64,000 nucleotides of DNA from Dendrolimus kikuchii (GCA_019925095.2 CM034406.1:10667388-10731387); one strand, 5' to 3'; positions 1 through 9,933 are shown, numbered from the stretch's first letter. Notes: generated from the letters alone by a model not told the origin. A program made the numbers and translations.

Positions 1-935
1 TACGTTTTAACGGTTTTAAGAACGACAATTTTTTTGATTTTTATTAGTCCGACATTTCAGCAACTTTTCAGTAGCCGTGATCACGCAAGACGAAGATGTC
101 AAGTGTCATGTGATGTCAAGTTGATGTAGTGTATGCAGTATAAGCATGCTGGTGTCGATAAGCTCGATTGTGAGTGTAGTTTATCATACATTGGGCAAAC
201 AAAGAGGAGAAGAGGAATTTTATAAAAACACGCATAAAAGAATACATAGCTGACAATACACAAGGTATACGAAGTCTGCAATTAGTGAACAAATGCTAGA
301 TAAACCCAACCACTACATGAGAGTCGATAAACCACAAATCCTCGTAAAAGAGAATCGTTCCATACCTAGAATGATGCGTGAGGCTATAAAAACACCCGAA
401 TTTCAATAAAGAAGATGGTTGGCAAGTTCAACCTGTTTGGGATCCGATCATCAAAACTATTAAGATACAAACCCAGCAAAAACCAACTACCAGATCTCAA
501 GACACTGTGTGAGCTCTTTCTGGGTGCAACGGAACGCAAACCAACTTGATTGACAATTTCCTTTTCTTTTAGCTCCCACGCATTTTAATATTATGTAAAA
601 TTATTAGAGCTAGGCATGTTGCTGAAGAGTTTCTTGCGCCGCTTCTTGTCGTCAAGCTACAACATGTTTCAAGACGTGGTGGTGAATTATTTTAGGTTTC
701 CATAGAGTAAATAATAACCATAAACAAAAAAATTAAACTAAATAATTAAAATGAACAAGTTGGCGGTAGGCTAAATAAAACTTTAACAATACTCATTGAC
801 ACTTGATATCTTTGTCTTCCGTGATCATGGCTACTGAAAAGTGGCCGAAACGTCGGAGTAATAAAAAATGAAATATATATTCCGCGCTTAAAACGGGGTT
901 TTATTATGTATACTAGTCGCGAAAACTTAAGTAAA
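1..935 (+). mobile_element. Penelope-like element (PLE copy 1), 5' edge outside window
   Basis: The left end carries the PLE terminal arm (ACGTTTTAACGGTTTTAAG... then the ATGTCAAGTGTCA block near 97-113). The right end (about 735-935) carries the same arm inverted, ending in the family tail TAGTCGCGAAAACTTAAG. A decayed GIY-YIG endonuclease lies between them on the plus strand. Five to six related arms occur in the window (3775, 6731, 10335, 23256, 44467, 55208), which fixes the family. The element enters at base 1, so its outer left end and target duplication cannot be seen. Confidence 0.8.
139..553 (+). pseudogene. PLE GIY-YIG endonuclease, decayed
   Basis: In an intact PLE this domain follows the reverse transcriptase and nicks target DNA. 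Readable blocks include AGVDKLDCECSLSYIGQTKR (the GVY motif now reads GVD), then frameshifts and stops. Further on are the equivalents of KPNHY, ENRSIPRMMREAI, EDGWQVQPVWDPIIKTIK and a C-terminal NQLD followed by TGA at 551-553. These blocks line up in order with the open copy on the minus strand at 10726-11373. There is no reverse transcriptase upstream. The copy is dead: it has several frameshifts and has lost the motif tyrosine. Confidence 0.75.
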
Positions 936-1393
936 TTTATTTTAGGGAAACTCAGTGTATACTTACTACGCGTGACTTAGGCATATTGGCGTAATTATAA
1001 CAATATGCACATACATTAACCTACAAAAACTGCTTAAGAGCACGTTATTTAACGGATTTGAAACCACCACGAGTTATTCATTACTTAAAATATTTCATAA
1101 AAATAATTTTTGCTTAAGCTATGAATATGAAAAGTAAAAGCAAGCATGTTATGCATATAAAAAGTAACATGAAAAATCGGCCAAGTAAGTACGTATCATA
1201 ATAAAGAGTTCCGTAGAAGCAACTTATATCCAAAGCTTTTCTCACTTCTACTACATAACTGTTAAATATATAAATTCTAAAACATTAGATCGGGAATACC
1301 TCGAACCTATTATGAATAGGTACCTTCTAGGTAAGCCTGTTCCATCCTAGACCGCCGCTCGGAATCGCGCGAGATAATGGTGAAACGTGAATA
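936..1393. other. unassigned AT-rich stretch
   Basis: No coding region, repeat copy or hairpin that I can support. The right part (1364-1393) leads into the pogo-like element. Confidence 0.4.
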
Positions 1394-2300
1394 GGGGAGG
1401 GTGGGGGAATCACGGAAGTCGGGTAATGGCGGACACATCAGTTTAGCTATATTAGGAAAAGATGGTGAATATTTTGAATGGCGCAATCATGAGTCGAAAC
1501 TGAATGTAGTGCCGAACAGTGAGTGGCAACGTTAAGCCGCGCGCGCTATACAAGGTAAGTTAACTTTATTGTTTTACAACAATTTCATCTTATTCTTGAC
1601 TTAAATAGATTAAGTGTACTATATTTACGTTAAACCCACAAAAGCCCGGTATTTTTTTGTGACATAACGTCTAATTAAACAATGATTTCAAGTATTCGCT
1701 ACGTGCATGACTAGATTATAACCGTAAATAAAAATATAGCTTTGTTTTTTACGTGTATCGGGTAATTGCGAACGATTTAAGTGGGGTAATTCCGAACGCT
1801 TGTAATTACCCCTAAACAATGGAATTATTATCTTTTTATTATTTATGGTCAGCAGTTGGCGGCGGTGGCCATCCTTACTAATTTATAAATAAAATACGCT
1901 ATTCTACAATATATTTTAGATGCCGCGAAATTACCAAAGAAAGACGTACACCAAATACGAATTAGAAGACTTAGAAAGAGCCAACCACTAAAAGAAAGAC
2001 AGGTGCGAGGAATCTTAAAGCATTTGCAGATGATGTGAAGCAAGACAGGACACACCAGTTAGACTATGTCCATGATTACCCTGCACCATCCGTATTAAGC
2101 TGTGGGGTACTCCCGGACACCAACGTTTTTGTTTTTTAATTTTTTATTATTTGATTTTGAAAATTTATCTATGTTGACTATGAAATCATAAGATTGATTA
2201 GTTTAAGTAAAAAGTAAGGAATAAATAGCTTTTGTAACTTTATTTGGTTTTGTATTATTTCAGTTCTCCCTTAAGTGTCTGCAATTACCCCACTCTCCCC
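1394..2300 (+). mobile_element. internally deleted pogo/Tigger-like DNA transposon
   Basis: A 907-bp element flanked by TA on both sides (1392-1393 and 2301-2302). The left terminus GGGGAGGGTGGGGGAATCAC and the reverse complement of the right terminus, GGGGAGAGTGGGGTAATTGC, match at 16 of 20 positions. Subterminal GGGTAATT-type motifs recur near 1426, 1759, 1783 and 1801 in both orientations. A short transposase remnant lies inside on the plus strand. A TA duplication is characteristic of the Tc1/mariner/pogo group. The element could not move itself, because the transposase core is missing. Confidence 0.7.
1920..2139 (+). pseudogene. pogo-like transposase, N- and C-terminal ends fused by deletion
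   Basis: The ATG at 1920 opens MPRNYQRKTYTKYELEDLER, which resembles the start of the helix-turn-helix (psq-type) DNA-binding domain of insect pogo-like transposases. It stops after 23 residues. A +1 frame then continues from 1981 as PTTKRKTGARNLKAFADDVK and runs to TAA at 2137-2139. The whole DDE catalytic core is absent. The likely reading is the two ends of a transposase joined after internal deletion plus a frameshift. The family call rests on the N-terminal motif and the TA-flanked ends; the identity of the C-terminal part is less sure. Confidence 0.55.
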
Positions 2301-2302
2301 TA

Positions 2303-2960
2303 CAATAATTATCGCGCATAACGATCATCTTACAACTATTACGATCGTTGTAAAAAATGTCATTTCTTGCCTCTAAATACCAGGCGTAGTTAATATGAGT
2401 GATAATTGTTTTTTGATGAAGTTGGCTAGAGGTGACTTTGATTATCCAGATCATAATCCATAATCAACTTTGCCTTAGGCAGAGAGGATTGCTCCATACA
2501 CCTATAGTCAAAAGCTACTACAGACATAACGCGTTTATCATACGAAGCTCAAATTATTTTAAAGAAATAGTAGTAGACTTACATCTAGATTTGTATTGCA
2601 CAACTATAAATTCTGTTAAGCGCAATTTGGCTCAATAATTTTTTGATAGCTCAGCTAAAATTTTGTTATATTAATATCCCTCGATATCCTGTATGTATAT
2701 TTTTTTCTTTACCGATAGGTGGAGACTTGTTATCAGCATCTTTAAAAAAATATTGTTGTTACTATATTTTGTATGTATTAGACTCTAATTATTCCTAAAA
2801 TAAAATCAATAACAAAAATCTCAAAAGCACTCCACACATTATATTGAAAACGATTTTCTTTGAAAGTATCGCTTCAGTTTTACCACCTTGAATCTTTCAA
2901 ATCTTAGACCCCATAGTTTAAAATGTCGAGAGGGGAGGTGTTAAGTTATGATTAAAACAA
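2303..2960. other. unassigned AT-rich stretch
   Basis: Only short open frames with no recognisable content. A 68-codon frame at 2432-2638 has no domain and no codon signal that I can see. Confidence 0.4.
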
Positions 2961-3214
2961 CGAGCGCGAGACAACTACTAATTTATTTTGAGCTAGCTCC
3001 ACCAAGATTATTATTTATTACACAACATTTCCCCATTAAAAGATGAAGTATAAAAAGTAAATAATGTTTGAATACAAAAGTATAAATAGTCCTTAATAAT
3101 ACACGTTGCCTCATCCCCACACATATAAAAAATTATAAAAACAAAAAAAAAAGCGCCAGAGAATAACTAATTTATTTTGAGCTACCTGCATGAAGATTAT
3201 TATTTATAACACAA
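2961..3214. repeat. diverged tandem duplication, about 186-bp spacing
   Basis: A segment at about 2961-3027 (…CTAATTTATTTTGAGCTA… AAGATTATTATTTAT… ACACAACA) recurs at about 3151-3214 with scattered differences. The intervening sequence is AT-rich and unrelated. Confidence 0.6.
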
Positions 3215-3394
3215 CAGGAGGGATATATTTTTTACGACTTCAAAACCGTATATTTCCCACCTATTTTGCGAAGCTGGCAAAAAGGCAGACGGACGCTTGT
3301 AACACCAATGGTGAAGCCAAAGTGTTGCCAAACTTAAGATAAGATAGAGGCAACGGATAGGATAGAGGTACAGAATACCAATTAAATTAGCTTA

Positions 3395-3517
3395 TTCCGA
3401 CACATTTATCACTAAAACGATAGGTTACATTCTTTTTTAAATGATGCAGTACTTTGTGTCCGGGAATCCCGCGGCAATTACAAGTCAAGCGTGGACGAAG
3501 TCGCGGGCATATCCTAG
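3395..3517 (+). mobile_element. Helitron-like 3' end
   Basis: Ends GACGAAGTCGCGGGCATATC then CTAG at 3514-3517, the 3' CTRR terminus expected of Helitrons, preceded by a GC-rich imperfect hairpin. The same ending occurs at 18803, 42379 and 53341. The 5' boundary is not visible. Confidence 0.6.
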
Positions 3518-3667
3518 TAGGTAATAAAATTGTTATTTAAGAACAATTTGACTAAACAATACTTTACTTTTTTTTCATCTCTTAGTTAAATGACAGTAAG
3601 GAGTGTTATACATGAAGATGTAGTGAAATTACTAATTAAGTTAGTTACCACTATATTTAGTGCAAAG

Positions 3668-3761
3668 GATCAGAGTTGCCATACAACAGGAAAATGTGGC
3701 CAGCATTTTGAGAACGCACCCACCGGCAGCGATTTAGACTACATTTTCTTACATCTATAAA
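3668..3761 (+). pseudogene. non-LTR retrotransposon C-terminal fragment
   Basis: Decayed match to the C-terminus RISxAIQRxNxASILGTLP...DLDYIF seen at 14348-14500 (minus), 24795-24935 (minus) and 25258-25341 (plus). It reads across frames as IRVAIQQENVASI then LDYIF. Dead fragment, truncated at the left. Confidence 0.5.
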
Positions 3762-3774
3762 TATGTTTAATATA

Positions 3775-4215
3775 TAATAAAACTACGTTTTAACGGTTTT
3801 AAGCGCGGTAATTTTATTTGATTTTGGTTTTTCCGACGTTTCGGCCATTTTTCAGTGGCCGTGATCACGGAAGACAAAGATGTCAAGTGTCAACGAGTAT
3901 TGTTAAAGTTTTATTTAGCCTACCGCTAACTTGTTAATTTTAATTATTTAGTGTAAATTAGATTAGGCTCCCATAGAGTAAATAATAACCATAAACAAAA
4001 TTAAAACTAAATAATTAAAATTAACAAGTTGGCGGTAGGCTAAATAAAACTTTAACAATACTCGTTGACACTTGACATCTTTGTCTTCCGTGATCACGGC
4101 CAATGAAAAGTGGCCGAAACGTCGGAAAAACCAAAATCAAATGAAATTACCGCGCTTAAAACCATTAAAACGTAGTTTTATTATGTATACAAGTCGCGAA
4201 AACTTAAGAAAATAT
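3775..4215 (+). mobile_element. PLE copy 2: near-palindromic deletion derivative
   Basis: Two arms of about 175 bp (about 3775-3952 and 4010-4186) are near-perfect inverted copies, separated by only about 60 bp. They are followed by the family tail GTATACAAGTCGCGAAAACT. A 13-bp direct repeat TATGTTTAATATA flanks the insert (3762-3774 and 4216-4228), which I read as the target-site duplication. The endonuclease and reverse transcriptase are gone. Any transcript through it would fold into one long hairpin. Confidence 0.85.
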
Positions 4216-4228
4216 TATGTTTAATATA

Positions 4229-5801
4229 CTTTTTATTAAATTATTTAAGTTTTAATTTATTTATTTTATAGTGTAGTTTTAATCTTTAAAATAGATTACT
4301 TCAAAAAATAAATTGTTACCACGTAATTATTACTTTTCTTTGTTTCATTACAGCTTTGCGTAACGGTACATTAAGCACACACCTTCTGTCATGTCTGAGA
4401 CATGTCAGTACGACATACAAAGGCAGACGAAAAAACGGACGGACATAGCTATCTAAGGAACCGTAAAAATGTATTTGAAAATACTTTCAATTCCTTTTTC
4501 CTCTGAGTTGTATACGGCAGGTAAACAACAGAACTCTCGAAACAAGAGAGCATAATCCATGTTTATCTATATCCAAAGCTTTTTACTTTTTGAGTGAATG
4601 CATGAGGTACTCGTATTGTTGTCTGTGGGGGAATCTTTTAATCTGCTGAGTTCGTAAAATGTGTGGGGGTGGCTGTATTTTAGCATTTTTACCGAAATAA
4701 AATGTGAGAACTATTGTTAGATCACTTTGCTGTTCTAACGAGTTAGATTACTGATTGTACAATGTTAGTCGAGTTGTTATAATCGATTATTCATGATTAC
4801 TGTCTAGTGTCTATCTCAATTATGACGGTATGTCTGACATATTCCATAGAACGTAACTTGTAGCAATGATCTATGAATTAGATACAAATTATAATGATAC
4901 ATAAATAAACTAAAACTTATTACTGTTAAAACGTGACATTATAATTAGATTCACGTTGCTTTTATTCTTATTTGCGTATTTTTCTTGTAACATTTTATTA
5001 TTTACCTGACGTTTTAAAGTTACGTACTAAGAGCATTGAGAGTACTGAAAATTATGCCCGTACCTACTATACTTAAATAAAGAGAAAAACATCGTGAATT
5101 TAATTCTAGTGTGCAAGGCAAACACTGCAATCCTTTAACTCCCTACTTTATTTTTTTACACCTCATTCCACACTGAATTTTGACAATACAAATAAAAAGT
5201 GAAAAGGCGGGAAATTTAAATAAGTTTTTTTACATAGTAAATGCGTTCCAAATTCAAAATAATTATAGAGTTGAAAAAATATATTTTTATGTACCAGTAT
5301 TTATTGCCAGACTAGTTTTTAAATTATTCCATTTAGGAGATTTCTTAAATGGTTTTAAAGGAAAGTTCATCGCGATTCCATGTTCGAAACTAGTTTTCAC
5401 ATAAGTATGGGTTCTTATGGTTTAAGTATAGCCACATGTGTATTCTACGCGTACAGTATGGCAGATTACTCGCTATTAGCTAACTCTTGCAAACAAGTTT
5501 AACAATTCCAAACTATATTTCTCCAGCATAACACTGCGCAGGGTGCAAATGACAGCGAAACTTTGCTTTTATTAAGGTATTTGCACACTCGTGCGTTTTT
5601 ATGTCATTTGTCGTCTTTATCCGACGCATGCCTATAAATCCTACTGTCCACTGAGGAGTCATTTGACGAATGCATGCAAGCTACAAATGAGGACAGGCGT
5701 ATTTTGCATCCTAAACGTGTTCAATCGTTTTACAAGATACATGAAGATTCATTTATCTCAAGATTAGCATCGCGGAAACACGTTTCTATTTTACTGCGAA
5801 A
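4229..5801. other. unassigned stretch
   Basis: AT-rich, with no repeat copy I can match elsewhere in the window. The 74-codon frame at 5180-5404 has no recognisable domain and AT-driven composition. I do not call it a gene. Confidence 0.4.
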
Positions 5802-5924
5802 ATGTCATCAAGCGATGATGATGTGGTTGCAGCGTACAACTTTATTAGAAGGTGGCGAAACAGACGTAGATTGTATTGGCTTCATCCATATCACCCACGC
5901 TTTATCCGTGACGTCTTTTTCTGA
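5802..5924 (+). pseudogene. Harbinger-like transposase N-terminal remnant
   Basis: The ATG at 5802 opens a 40-residue frame containing FIRRWRNRRRLYWLHPYHPR. The acidic start (SSSDDDVV) followed by an arginine run and YWLHP resembles the N-terminus of PIF/Harbinger transposases, where RRRRYWVHP-type sequences precede the HTH and DDE domains. It stops at TGA 5922-5924 and no catalytic core follows. The flanking sequence is GC-richer (up to about 6130) and may be the rest of the dead element. Family assignment is by motif only. Confidence 0.45.
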
Positions 5925-6171
5925 CTATGTTGCTGATTTATTATTATAAAGACAAGAAAATTCTTCGATAATCCGAACAAAATTGGGTGCTGAAATCGCC
6001 ATTTCGTAAAGAAAGACGAGTTTGCGTCTTGCAGTTAACTTGAGTAGTGGCGGGCCGCGACACGAGCCGCATGACGAACGCTTGACGATACGCAAATGCG
6101 ATGTTGCTTCACTGCGGACACAGTTTCTTTTGTTTCTAAACAACATGAAAACAAGCTACACACAAGCGCAA

Positions 6172-6435
6172 AATGACCTGTCGTAAGAGGCGACAACACA
6201 ACCCACAGCCAGGTGGTAGGGCATTTGCCCGACTGGATGGCTACCACCCCTGGTCTAGAGTATCTCGCCATAACAACCTTGAGTTGTGTTCCGGCATTAG
6301 TAATCAGATTCCAGTTTTCCTTAAGAGAGCAGCAGCGCATTTGTAGCACCTCTGGTGTTGCGAATGTTCATAGGCGATGGTAACCGCTTTCCATCAAGTG
6401 GGCCGTCTGCCTGTCTGTTGAACTCCTGCAATTAA

Positions 6436-6436
<1 letters not shown>
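6172..6436 (+). mobile_element. retroposon family A, copy 1
   Basis: Matches the copies at 26612, 33196, 38312, 39374, 45000 and 47056. Shared blocks are GTCGTAAGAGGCGACAA, CACCCCTGGTCTAGAGTA, TTCCGGCATTAGT and the 3' end GGGCCGTCTGCCTGTCTG...TGCAATTAAAA. The first ~40 bp of the family head are missing here. It ends directly in a TA microsatellite. Confidence 0.8.
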
Positions 6437-6439
<3 letters not shown>

Positions 6440-6501
<62 letters not shown>

Positions 6502-6507
6502 GTATAT
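6440..6507. repeat. (TA)n microsatellite
   Basis: An AT dinucleotide run directly after the A-rich tail of the retroposon, a common site for microsatellite birth. Open frames crossing it are artefacts. Confidence 0.95.
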
Positions 6508-6559
6508 TGTGTGCTGCTAAGTGGTCAGTAGGCCTAACGCCACAGCAGTCGATTGTTGT

Positions 6560-6700
6560 ACTATGGTGGGGCCTCATTTGGGACAATGTTACAGATATAG
6601 GCAGTTTCACGCAGATGTGGCCGTGTAATGCGTATTTGTAATACGACATTGGTTTTCTATTGTTAATGACGTTTGACGTTACATATTGACAAATAATTTA
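6560..6700 (+). repeat. dispersed repeat, copy 1 of 3
   Basis: The block with ACAGATATAGGCAGTTTCAC through TGTTAATGACGTTTGACG matches 7060-7195 in reverse orientation and, partly, 19795-19885. Unclassified element, possibly a MITE. Confidence 0.55.
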
Positions 6701-6730
6701 TAACTGTGTTGTCTTTCACTCTATAAATAT

Positions 6731-6936
6731 ATAATAAAACTACGTTTTAATGGTTTTAAGCGCGATAGATTTTTATTATTACGACGTTTCGGACATTTTT
6801 CAGTAGACGTGATCGCGGAAGACAAAGATGTCAAGTGTCAATGAGCATTGTTAAAGTTTTGTTTAACCTACCGCCAACGTGTTCATTTTAAGTATTTAAT
6901 TTTTAATTTTGTTTGTGGTTATTATTTGCTCTATGA
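6731..6936 (+). mobile_element. PLE copy 3: single terminal arm
   Basis: Contains one PLE arm only (TAATAAAACTACGTTTTAAT … GATGTCAAGTGTCAATGAG … CTACCGCCAACGTG). A 9-bp direct repeat TATAAATAT flanks it (6722-6730 and 6937-6945). The flank is AT-rich, so the duplication is suggestive only. Confidence 0.7.
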
Positions 6937-7059
6937 TATAAATATTTAATATATTGACAATGGCCGAATGCTTCTCATTTAAAGCTTTAAAAATAAAGCC
7001 ATTAATGAATAGCATTACAGTATTGATAAGTAAGTATTGTTTATAAATACGTTATCTGT

Positions 7060-7195
7060 CAATATTTAATGTCATTAACAATTGAAAACAATATCGCATC
7101 AGAAATAACACATTACATCCATCGTCCCATCTGCGTGAAACGGCTTATATCTGTAATATTATCTCAGATGAAGCCCATTATCATAGGAATAAACA
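7060..7195 (-). repeat. dispersed repeat, copy 2 of 3
   Basis: Reverse-complement match to 6560-6700: CATCTGCGTGAAACGGCTTA and TCAATATTTAATGTCATTAA. The two copies flank PLE copy 3 in inverted orientation. Confidence 0.55.
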
Positions 7196-7794
7196 TACAT
7201 AAGTTGTGATTCTCCGCGCCCAACCACGCGTGTCTTTCGCGTCAGCTAGGTTTTTATAAATATTTTCTAGCTTTTATGAACCTTTCTCATCCAACAATTG
7301 TAGTCAAACATGAATGATCGAGTACTAGTTAAAAAAAAAAACAAACCTAGTTGCGACCAATGACGCGCGCTGGACACTCGCCCGCCAACAAGGAGAACTG
7401 CCCATAGATAATATTTAAATGTCGACACTGAATAAAAGTTGGGCGTAAATTGCAAAACAATGTTGGTGCAAAGGCTAATTTATTCTGAGAGCTTTATGCT
7501 CCGAGCGCAGAAGACACATCTCCATTATGCATATTATTTGAAATTGCAAACAGCAATATGTTAATTGCATTTCATTGTTTACTCCCTAGATTCATAATCC
7601 ACATTTAAATAAATATGTGAAAGTAACTCTGTAATGATATTTCTTTGTTACTTTTTTAATGCTTTAGGAAATAAGTAAGAAGAAACTTAGTATACCTATG
7701 TATGTAGGTATGTAGCGATAACGGGGTGAAGTCTTTTTAAACCTTATAAGATAAAATATCTGATACATTCATGTGTTAAATACGTTGAAGGATA
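7196..7794. other. unassigned stretch
   Basis: Nothing recognisable. The 62-codon frame on the minus strand (7267-7455) has no domain. Confidence 0.35.
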
Positions 7795-8240
7795 ATGAGA
7801 GAGAGAGAGATAGATAACACTTTATTGCACACCAAAACACGATATTTACAATATTTTCTAGGCAATACAATAGGCGGCCTTATCGCTCAAAGCGATCTCT
7901 TCCAGGCAACCTAAATCAAAGAAATTTGAATCAGGCGATGTAGGTGGTGCAGGAAAAAGGCAATAGGTACATCAATACTCAAACTAATTTGAGAATTAAA
8001 TATACAAATACATAAATATATACATAGTCATACATACACATTATATAAATATCAAAATACATAAGTTGTTATAATAAGTGTTTTAGCATGATTATATTGT
8101 ATTTATCAGACATTTCAGACAGAATACACCATTTGTGGACAAATAGTGTATTCTGAGTAAATTTCTAAATGTTGGTAAGGATTTGGCTCTGACAGTAAGA
8201 GGAAGCATATTCCAAAGTTTGACAGTCTGCACTGTGTATA
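7795..8240 (-). mobile_element. retroposon 3' region ('GCGATCTCTTCCAG' family), copy 1
   Basis: Read on the minus strand it ends GCAATAAAGTGTTATCTATC followed by a CT run, a polyadenylation-like signal with a simple-repeat tail. Next to it is CTGGAAGAGATCGCTTTGAG, then GATAAGGCCGCCT. A second long copy lies at 59030-59470, and short 3' pieces lie at 22140-22190, 25936-25990 and 53425-53470. I read this as the untranslated 3' end of a lepidopteran LINE or SINE; no coding part is present. Confidence 0.6.
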
Positions 8241-8350
8241 ATTACAGCTGTGCAGTTTTATTCTAGAAAAATTCCGGAGTAATCGGAGTATATAAATAAG
8301 AAGTTGGGTACCGGTAACTTACCTTGTCAACATAAATAATACATAATATA

Positions 8351-8445
8351 AATTGACGGACTCATAAACTGCATCAAAGTTCAGGATTACTTTGAAATGA
8401 TTTTTTTAAATAAGTATGCAAACTTTTTAGATTAAATTATATAAA
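8351..8445. repeat. left terminal inverted repeat of the Tc1-type element
   Basis: Pairs with 9934-10028. Two conserved blocks, at the tip and about 60 bp inside, are spaced as the paired transposase-binding sites of long-TIR Tc1 elements would be. The binding role is inferred. Confidence 0.8.
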
Positions 8446-8707
8446 TATGGAGAGACTGGCTCTTAATCTAAAAAAAAAAAGGAAAATTTAAAAATAGAAC
8501 TGCAGTAAAACAAATGAATATAGCCGGAAAAGAAAATTCCGTAAGAAATACCGTAGAAAATACTCGTAGTATCAGATTTGCGTGTTTTTATAGCAAAGTT
8601 TTAAATTGATTCTCATTGATTTTTTATTCTTTTGTCAATTGAATTATTGTTACCAGCAGAATCGTTGGGTTAGTTTTTTAACTCATCGAGAGTTTTTGAA
8701 CCATAAT

Positions 8708-9748
8708 ATGGATACTTCGTCCGAACAAGCGGCTCAAATTGTAGCATTGGTGCGGGAGGGCTTGGATCAACGAACGATTGGTAGAAATTTAAATTTAAAC
8801 CAGTCTACGGTTTCTAGAATATACAGAAGGTTTGTGGAGACAGGTTCTTACAGAAGGAGACGTGGTACAGGCAGGACTCGAACAACCACCGGTCGTGATG
8901 ACCGATTTATTGTTATAACTTCCCTGCGAAATCGTTTCCTCACGTCTGTTAAAATCAAAACAGAGCTTAATGAAGTGCGTGGAGTAAACGTGAGTGCACG
9001 AACAATAAGAAGAAGGTTAAAGGAAGCGGATGTCACCCCTTTTAGACCAGCAAATGGTCCAAAGTTGTCTGTAGCTCACAGACAAGCTCGCTTAAGATTT
9101 GCGCGTGATCACCTGAATCGGACAGAAGAGCAATGGACCTCCGTATTGTTCACGGACGAGTGTAGGACATGTTTATATAGTGCAGATGGTCGCAGAAGAG
9201 TCTATCGTCGACGTGGGGAGCGATATGCTCAAAGTTGCATTGAGGAGCATGTTCCTTTTGGAGGCGGTTCGTGTATGGTCTGGGGTGGCATATCGATGAA
9301 CGGGCGAACAGAACTTGTGTTCATAGACATGGTCCGTCAAAACGGTAATAGAGGGGGTTTGACTGCACATCGCTACATAACAGAGGTCTTAGAAGATCAC
9401 GTGGTGCCTTACATGGGATTCATAGGCGAAAATTTTACTTTAATGCAGGATAATGCCCGGCCGCATGCTGCTGCACAAGTTCGACAATATTGCGAAGAGG
9501 TTGGGATACGTACAATGAATTGGCCAGCACGCAGCCCGGATCTTAATCCCATTGAGCATGTTTGGGACAATTTAAAAAGAGCTGTATATGCGAGAAACCC
9601 TTTGCCCACGACAGTGGCAGCACTAAGAACAGCACTTTTAGAAGAATGGGACAATATTCCGCAAGATCTTTTAATAACCCTAATAAAATCTATGCGGAAT
9701 CGATTAGAATCCGTAATAAGGGCACGTGGAGTTAATACACCTTATTAA
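8708..9748 (+). CDS. Tc1-family DD34E transposase, intact
   Basis: Cut-and-paste transposase that binds the element's inverted repeats and inserts it at TA sites in the nucleus. The protein is 346 residues, the usual Tc1 length. Residues about 1-60 form a helix-turn-helix region (EQAAQIVALVREG, TIGRNLNLNQSTVSRIYRRF), followed by an Arg-rich GRPR-like segment (RRRRGTGRTRTTTGR, 49-63) and a second HTH (about 65-110, SARTIRRRL). The DDE catalytic triad is visible as D150 (LFTDE), D248 (MQDNARPH) and E283 (DLNPIEHVWD), with 34 residues between the last two. I chose the ATG at 8708: the frame is open from 8606, but that begins with TTG and adds residues unlike the family. No intron and no disruption. 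The 3' flank has AATAAA just after the stop (about 9755). Confidence 0.93.
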   Translation: MDTSSEQAAQIVALVREGLDQRTIGRNLNLNQSTVSRIYRRFVETGSYRRRRGTGRTRTTTGRDDRFIVITSLRNRFLTSVKIKTELNEVRGVNVSARTIRRRLKEADVTPFRPANGPKLSVAHRQARLRFARDHLNRTEEQWTSVLFTDECRTCLYSADGRRRVYRRRGERYAQSCIEEHVPFGGGSCMVWGGISMNGRTELVFIDMVRQNGNRGGLTAHRYITEVLEDHVVPYMGFIGENFTLMQDNARPHAAAQVRQYCEEVGIRTMNWPARSPDLNPIEHVWDNLKRAVYARNPLPTTVAALRTALLEEWDNIPQDLLITLIKSMRNRLESVIRARGVNTPY

Positions 9749-9933
9749 AACATAAATAAAACCTTGCATAAAGTTTGTGTCTATTGTTAAAACCAATTTT
9801 TTAATTAAACCAATTTTCCTTAAATTTCTGTTTTTTCTTCAAAAAAAGTCTTAAGGTCCTTTCCAGTACACAAACTTAAACTTAAGGATATGACCCTACG
9901 CTGTTTTAAAGTTCACGAACCAATCTAGAGGTT

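Noticed and set aside
6368..6649. 93-codon minus-strand frame with an IYIYIY run
   Set aside because: Translation of the TA microsatellite plus retroposon; no protein.
8848..9654. Three minus-strand frames inside the transposase
   Set aside because: Antisense shadows of the Tc1-type transposase.
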